In this document: piece after piece, positions 33,455-39,443 of the stretch
Position numbering within the stretch: the first letter of the stretch is position 1
How the letters are laid out: every line of letters begins with the position of its first letter
Origin: Didymodactylos carnosus
Lineage: Eukaryota > Rotifera > Eurotatoria > Philodinida > Philodinidae
Assembly (NCBI GenBank): GCA_905250885.1
Contig: CAJNOQ010000897.1
Span: 1 to 39,443, forward strand
Direction: 5' to 3'
Length of the DNA stretch: 39,443 nucleotides
Notes under the pieces: model-generated
The model's input: the letters and a program-made list of their open reading frames with translations, nothing else
Told to the model about the DNA's origin: nothing
Databases searched by the model: none
Made by a program: the position numbers and the translations under genes

Positions 33455-34271
33455 CACTAATATTATTAATAAAAGACAAACGATCGCTCTTCGAATTTTC
33501 TTCTTTTATATTGATTTTTTGCTGTCATTATCTCGTCGTAATAGATATCTATGTCAAATCAATCGCGCGATTGTATCTTCAATGTTAAAGTTTATCTCAG
33601 CGAAAAGAAAATGGTTTCGTAGTGGATTTCAGTAGTTAATTTATCATATTGTTGACAAGATATATGTAAAGCTAAATTAGTTACTTGTTTTAAGTTGTTA
33701 ATCTTTGACAATAACGAAATATATTTTGAATAGATAGAGTTTATTCAAATGAACTAGTTATATTTGTGATATTTTTTGCTGTCATTTTAGTTTAATTATT
33801 CATACATTGATAAAATGAATATTTCGATAAAATAACATTTTCCTTCTCGTTTTATTGAATTTAAATTCATAATAATAAATAAAAAAACATATTTCATCTA
33901 AATTATGAGAATTCAAAGCATTAAGAATTATTTATTTTGATATATTGGAACAAGATATTTCATTGAATACCATTTTCTATTCTGGATGCGTTGAATGGTG
34001 AAAAAAGTCATCAAGTGATCAATCAATCATTCGATAACACTGAGCGTAGTCGATATAAATATATCTAATTCATTTCTACATTAAATGTTCACATATATTT
34101 GCAGCTGAACAAATTTTTTATCCATTATAATCTCAAAAATCAGAAATAAATATGATAAATTACAATGCTCATAATTAATTGCTAAAAAAAACATATTCAA
34201 TTTATGTTTTCGAATAGAACAATTAGCCAAATAACAAATTAGATTTATTAACATTCACACGTGTATTTTAG

Positions 34272-34374
34272 GCATTGAATTATTAAAAAGAAAAAGAAAT
34301 TCATCTCTGTTTGATTCGAGATTTTATAATACAGCATTTTATGATGTGAAAATGAGAGGTATTCTCTTTGTTAG
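34272..34374 (+). CDS. Possible isolated internal exon (unassigned)
   Basis: An acceptor-like tattttag ending at 34271 and a donor ttag|gtaagc at 34375 bracket an open stretch reading ...ELLKRKRNSSLFDSRFYNT and on to FVR, with a phase-2 start. The splice signals are good but the exon is short and matches no family I know. No partner exon is evident within several kb on either side. Confidence 0.15.
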
Positions 34375-35136
34375 GTAAGCAAATGGTTATTGATCTTGTG
34401 TTGTGTGTTGTGTGTTGTGTATCGTATTCAGAATCTTTTCTTTTCGTTGATAGATAGTAACGATGTGTTGTTATTTTTTTCAACGATAAACTTTCTTCCT
34501 ATGTATAATATTTCTTGTACGATCTTTCTTATTAGTTAAATTTGATACATCTGTCTTAAATAATGCATATCCAATCGCTTATTGTTTTTAAGAAGAGATG
34601 CTTTTTGTATAATCAAGATTTTCATATAATACACGTTTTCGATAGTTTTCAGAGATAAATTTCTTCTGAAAATTTCATAAATTCTGTGAGTGACTGCTGA
34701 CTTCGGAAGACAAATTTCATAAATAGACTTTTTTTTATTCTAGACATCGAACTAGAAATATTAATTCGTGTTTTTGTATCTTATTGTACTAATCTGTATC
34801 TTATTGACTGTTTTCGTTTTTAGTTGTATGTGGAGTAACTTCATTACTCTTTGTAATTCGATTGATGTGTCTGTAATTGTTTCGACGATAGAGTAAGAAA
34901 CTGTATTAAGTTTTGAAAGCTCGAAGATAGACATTTGCATCTAAACTTGTTTCTTATTTATCACTTTTTTCGTCCCTCACACCCAGGCCCATGGCATGCC
35001 GGCAGATTTCTCCGGTTAACGAAGTTTGTTAGTAACGAATTTAGAAAAAAGCGGATGATATAGTAGTTAGGAATATGAAAGAAAATCATAGTCTATGATA
35101 ATCGTCAGACGAGTTTGACATTTACAAAACGCTCAG

Positions 35137-35240
35137 TCATATGTGTTTCTTTGTTCTGTATCCGTGTGCATGGCTATCGCCTAAAATTTGTAACCATAGT
35201 CGTGGATGTGGGTAACAGGCATAACCGCAGATGTCTATCA
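35137..35240 (+). repeat. Diverged third copy of the RdRP-flanking repeat family
   Basis: Matches blocks of the left arm in the same orientation: catatgtgtttctttgttct gtatcc against catatgttgtttttgtcct gtatcc, then aaaatttgtaaccata against aatatttgtaactatg, and gtggatgtgggtaacaggca against gtggataatggacata. Only about 100 bp aligns, with many substitutions and a ~15-bp insertion, so it is an older fragment. Confidence 0.55.
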
Positions 35241-38200
35241 GCATAGAGTTCATTACCTAGGTGTGGTGCACGTGGCTTGGAAAAACGTCATTTTACGTGT
35301 ATCTTTGTTGCTGCGTGTGCTGTGTTTATTCTGTCTTCTGTTCTGATAGTAGTGCGGAATAACGTATGATCCAGAAACACAGATGTATTAACAGATAAAT
35401 GAGTCAGAATCAGAAAGGAATAAGGTTCATAGAAAAAAACCTATGAAAATATCAAGAAAAATACTCATTTTATTTTCCTGAAAGTTTTGGACTTTTATCT
35501 AAAAATCTTGACAAAAAATTATTGTATTTCGAAGAACAATAAGATTGAAAAGGTCGAAATATGAAGTATAAAACTGCTACGAACATTATTGACTTCAACA
35601 GAAATCAATATAATTAATTATTTGATATTTTGACGTCTTCTCATGTCATCATCAGAAATAACCAACTGTATAGAAAACTTTTCCATCGTATATCAAAAAG
35701 CGAGAAAAATAGGAATATTTTGTCACATGGAAACATATGATATCATATAGGAAATTATTGTTTTAGAATCTCATTTCTTATATTCATCTTATTAGTAGAT
35801 AAACAAAAATAGTGTATTTTCATTAGATTTTATTGGTTCACGGAGAAGAAAACAACATATACATTATTTTTAATTAATTGATTTAGCCTCCATATATCAT
35901 TATACCATTTTAATTATGATAATTCAAGTTATTGTTATTGTTTTGGATTCGAAAATCTATCAATAAGAAATTAGTTTTTATCAGCATCTTATAGTTTGCT
36001 TTTTACGATCTAGAAATCAGGCTATCTGTCAAATATGAATTTATTTTAAGAAATATTTATGCATTTTTTAAGAATTCAGGACCAAGAGATTTTATTTTAG
36101 GTTTTTCTTTTCTTTTTTTTTAACATGTGTGGAGTTAACTATTATGACATCACTTATGATAGTCTAGTGAAAAAAATATTTCATCTTTGTAAATGAAAAC
36201 TGACATTTGCCTGTTCTCTGTGAATCATTCAAACAAAAAGGAGAAATAAGAGGACAAGTAATACATATACGTAGACGATTGCCTGGAATGTTTTCTTCTC
36301 ACTCGACTTGTAATCGGACGTTGTGTGAGAGAAATGTCCTATTATCTCGGCTTGATGATATTTTTTACACCCATTTCTGTTATTTCCATATAAAAGAAAA
36401 GACAAGGAAAGATCAAACATGAAAATACAATAGTTAAAAATTAATCACTATGTACTATATAAAATGAGAATATTTCAATTTATTATGTGGTAATGTAGGT
36501 TCATATTTTTTTCTCATATCTTTTCTTAGTCATAGTTTAACTAATAAATATGATTGATAGATAGTTTTCTTGTTTCGTCATTAGTCTAATTTATAATGAA
36601 ATTGAAAAAAGAGAATAGACGTCTCTATGAAAAATATGAGAAATTATTTCTATTCCTATACTACGGTCACTATGTTTTTTGTGGAATTATTATCATCTCT
36701 CTAAGTATCTACCTGTTTTATAAAAAAATAACAATAATAAATTATTTTAAAACTATTGTTGACGAACTGATTTCAACTATGTTATTTATTTTAATTAAAA
36801 AAGTTTGTGAATTTAAAAAAACAAAATAGAATTTTTCAACGATAGTTTTTCGAAAACGATTAGAAATTGAATTTCTTTTTTCTAATACGTTGACGGAATA
36901 GATTTTTACTAACATCTTGTTTTTTCATGGGACAAATTTTTTCACTATATCCGACCTATAAAGTTAAAAATAAAAAGTATCTAAAATTCTTTTTTATAAT
37001 GTACTAAATAGAAAATTTAATTATGTATATAATAAAGTCTAAAATAAGATTTACATTTCAAACTGTTTGTCTGAAGGCCGATACTTTCTTTACTGATTAT
37101 GTATCAAAATGTGACAGACACAATACAATTGATCTATTAGAGATAATCAATCAACTCGTTTGAAGAAAAACGAACGATAGCACAATATGGTCTAAAGTCT
37201 AGTCTATATTACCATATAAATCAAAATATTTAATTTTCCCAGTGTCTTTTGATCTAGATATTTTATCTTGACACATAGCTATACCATCACCTGCTTTTAT
37301 CTCATTTTCTTTTGATTTTTTTCATCCGAATAGCAAAATACTAAAACTTGTTTTTTCATGAGCTAGAAACAATGATTCAAATGTTATGAATAGAGGTGTC
37401 CATCATTATCATATAGTTTTGTCTTGAATGTACAAATACTCTGTTTTTTTTTATGATTTTTACAATAGCAGAAAAGCAAGAGAAAAAAGTGATCTAGTAT
37501 TTGTGATGATGCAGGATGATTTTTTTTTCGTTTTTCGCCGTGTTAGAGATTATATTTCACTGTTTTTTCCTCTTGTTTTTAAATAAAGCTTTTGATAATT
37601 GTTCGACTATTCAGAAAGAAACAAATTTAATCTAATTTTTTTTCTCTATGATACATTTGTGTAGATGTTTTGTTTGTAAGAGGGAGAAAGAATGAACTTT
37701 TACGATTGACTATACTAATATTTATCTTAAACATGGTATTTATAAATAGTAACTTTGTGCAAAATAATCAAACTAATATTTATCAAAATAAAAGAATAAA
37801 ACTGTTTGAAGGCTTATAGCCTCTTTCTCGGTCACTTAAACTTTTACCTGAACAAGTAATCAGTGTAAAACAGACAAGTGGAAAAAGTCACAATGTATGT
37901 TGAGATCCAGATAATGAATTAGATTTTGAGCATAAAAGACGTTGAATTTGAGTCAATAATTTTAGATTTTCCTTATATTATACATAATAAACGTCACGAT
38001 GAAATAACAAGATATACATGAGTTCAATATTCTTCGTTGATATTTAGATCTGTTAGTCATTTCTTCGTTAACAGAATAGTTAAACATATTTTCTCATATT
38101 GACATTATCATACACTTCGAAGAGATTGTATCTATTCTTCTTCTGTTTTTATTTGTTGTTGTTTTTTGTGTGAACAAAGTGATTCGTGTGAATATGTATG

Positions 38201-38921
38201 TGTACAATTGAGTATAAAAGAGAAATTTGGCGTTACATATTTATCAGAGTAATTGAAAATACCATTGATAGTGTACACATTCGATTATATCAAACTGCAC
38301 AGTTATGTCCATAATCGAATTCTTTTGATTTTAGAGAAAACAGAAAAGAGATTTTTCTTGTTTCTTTGTTCTATTGATAACAGTTTAGCGTGGTTTACAT
38401 GCTCGTCATCTCTTCTATTTTTATAGTATTCTGTTTTTCAAAAGTGGAATCGGATTTGTCTAATTTATGAGAGATTTGTATGCAAGAAAACTTATTAGAA
38501 AATGAAATCAAATGAAGCGATTCATGCACTCAAGATCACTATGCAGAGAGATTAGCAAAGTTAAACCTTTATAAAGATTGAACTGGCTATGAATACTATA
38601 CATTCATTACATAACTGTTACGGGTATTTTATTTGTAAATAGTCGACTCTAGAAAACAAACTTCTGCGTTTTCTTTTCCTAAAGAATACAAATTTGAAAT
38701 CTGCCAGACAGTCAGATTGTAAAATCGAGCCTAACAGATTTGTAAAATGACAAAGTTCAATTTAACATTTTCATCTGACCGATTTTATTTTGTATTTTGT
38801 ATTTCAGATATATAGCTGTTCTTTTTCAGAAAATGGCTCACAATTTTTTCCCTTTACGTTTTTACTTATTCTCATTAATATTTTCAAATTCTACGTTGAA
38901 AACTGATTCTAGAGAGGTATC

Positions 38922-38962
38922 TTTCAATGACGTTTTCAATGACGTTCTCTTTCAATGACGTT
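38922..38962. repeat. Three closely spaced TTTCAATGACGTT copies
   Basis: Exact 13-mers at 38922-38934, 38934-38946 and 38950-38962. Each contains TGACGT, the core half of a CREB/ATF-type site, but there is no gene nearby to support a regulatory reading. Confidence 0.8.
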
Positions 38963-39210
38963 TGGTCAAAACTGAACTTTTGACTGAGCTCAGCGGTCGA
39001 TACCTTCAGCTTGCAAACCTATCTAGTTTTTTTGGTTAAGGGATAGGTCTCCCATTCACATACCGTTAGATAGCCCAACTGATAAGCTTTAAAAGTACGG
39101 AGAGATTTTTTTAAAATTCCTTTTCATTGCTGAGAAAATTCATTTTTTCTGAATAAGATGCGACAAATTCTCAATTGTGCCCGTAATTCTCAATTTTCTT
39201 CATTAGAACT

Positions 39211-39443
39211 CAAGTTTTAAGCAATAAAAACATCATATTCGGAATCAGGATCAAAAATTGAGTCGAATGATGTGTATTTCGAAACGTTTAGCTGATTTTC
39301 ATGTTTTGGTGAAAATTTCGATCATTTTTCAACGCGAAAATTCGACAAAACATGAAAATCAGCTAAACGTTTCGAAATACACATCATTCGACTCAATTTT
39401 TGATCCTGATTCCGAATATGATGTTTTTATTGCTTAAAACTTG
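39211..39443. repeat. Large palindrome, 98-bp arms, cut by the window end
   Basis: The left arm, 39211-39308 (starting caagttttaagcaataaaa, ending catgttttg), is followed by a 37-nt loop and then its reverse complement at 39346-39443. I see no mismatch between the arms. The loop itself contains partly complementary tgaaaatttcg and cgaaaattc. The right arm ends exactly at the last base given, so the true element may be longer. It could be a foldback transposon or an assembly breakpoint artefact. Confidence 0.95.

Larger units (their letters stand above)
33455..39443. other. Long A+T-rich region without a convincing gene
   Basis: After the AP-2 sigma 3' UTR I see no supported coding gene over almost 6 kb. 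Candidates considered are a possible internal exon at 34272-34374, a 77-codon frame with a hydrophobic stretch (36596-36829) and a 71-codon frame (36207-36422); none has recognisable homology. The region holds a diverged member of the inverted-repeat family (35137-35240), a slightly G+C-richer patch around 34980-35030, short TGACGT-containing repeats (38922-38962) and a large palindrome at the window end. It could be intergenic or an intron of a gene continuing beyond the window. Confidence 0.5.

Noticed and set aside
36596-36829. 77-codon frame with a hydrophobic segment, possible small membrane protein
   Set aside because: Hydrophobic Ile/Leu/Phe runs are common in random A+T-rich translation; no splice signals, homology or conserved context.
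1-39443. tRNA, rRNA, CRISPR arrays and retroelement coding regions
   Set aside because: I found no convincing tRNA A/B-box pair, no rRNA-like conserved stretch, no regularly spaced repeat-spacer array and no reverse transcriptase, integrase or transposase motif; a covariance-model and profile search would be the decisive check.

Overview
The window is A+T-rich (about 70% by eye) eukaryotic nuclear DNA. Its genes are on the + strand, mostly with many short GT-AG introns of about 50-150 nt. The best fit is a bdelloid rotifer: a small-intron animal genome with a cellular RNA-dependent RNA polymerase (RdRP), an AP-2 sigma protein very close to the human one, a single-exon gene of bacterial/fungal look beside intron-rich animal genes, and many small foldback elements. 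RdRP genes are known to be expanded in bdelloids. The taxon is inferred; other RdRP-bearing invertebrates cannot be excluded.

Layout. (1) 8-326: a doubtful 3' end of an unrecognised gene. (2) 774-17469: a 15-exon gene for a collybistin/ASEF-type Rho guanine-nucleotide exchange factor (SH3-DH-PH, 1127 aa), split by a 10.85-kb intron (3837-14688) that holds a hAT-type MITE with a perfect 8-bp target-site duplication and a hairpin repeat. (3) 17470-20404: intergenic, with one arm of a large inverted repeat (18961-19330), a small element with 12-bp termini and a 29-bp tandem repeat. (4) 20405-28199: a 16-exon RdRP gene of about 1697 aa with the catalytic D-L-D-G-D. One intron holds a 615-bp foldback MITE; another holds a nearly identical copy of the gene's own 3' end. 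(5) 28200-29725: RdRP 3' flank and the second inverted-repeat arm (29231-29623). (6) 29726-30925: an intronless gene fusing a nucleoside 2-deoxyribosyltransferase-like domain to a Nudix domain. (7) 32815-33454: the AP-2 sigma subunit, three coding exons, 142 aa. (8) 33455-39443: no convincing gene; a third, diverged copy of the inverted-repeat family and a 98-bp-arm palindrome ending at the last base of the window.

The genes do not form a pathway. The RhoGEF (cytoskeletal signalling) and AP-2 sigma (clathrin endocytosis) are ordinary animal genes. The RdRP (small-RNA amplification) and the deoxyribosyltransferase-Nudix protein (probably nucleotide-pool or nucleotide-signal processing) are the accessory part. 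The most distinctive feature is the RdRP locus: it is bracketed by about 380-bp inverted repeats roughly 10 kb apart, carries a MITE, and contains a sense-oriented, almost identical copy of its own terminal exon and 3' flank. This looks like a locus shaped by duplication and gene conversion. It could also give rise to hairpin or homologous RNA that feeds back on the silencing enzyme it encodes; that last point is hypothesis.
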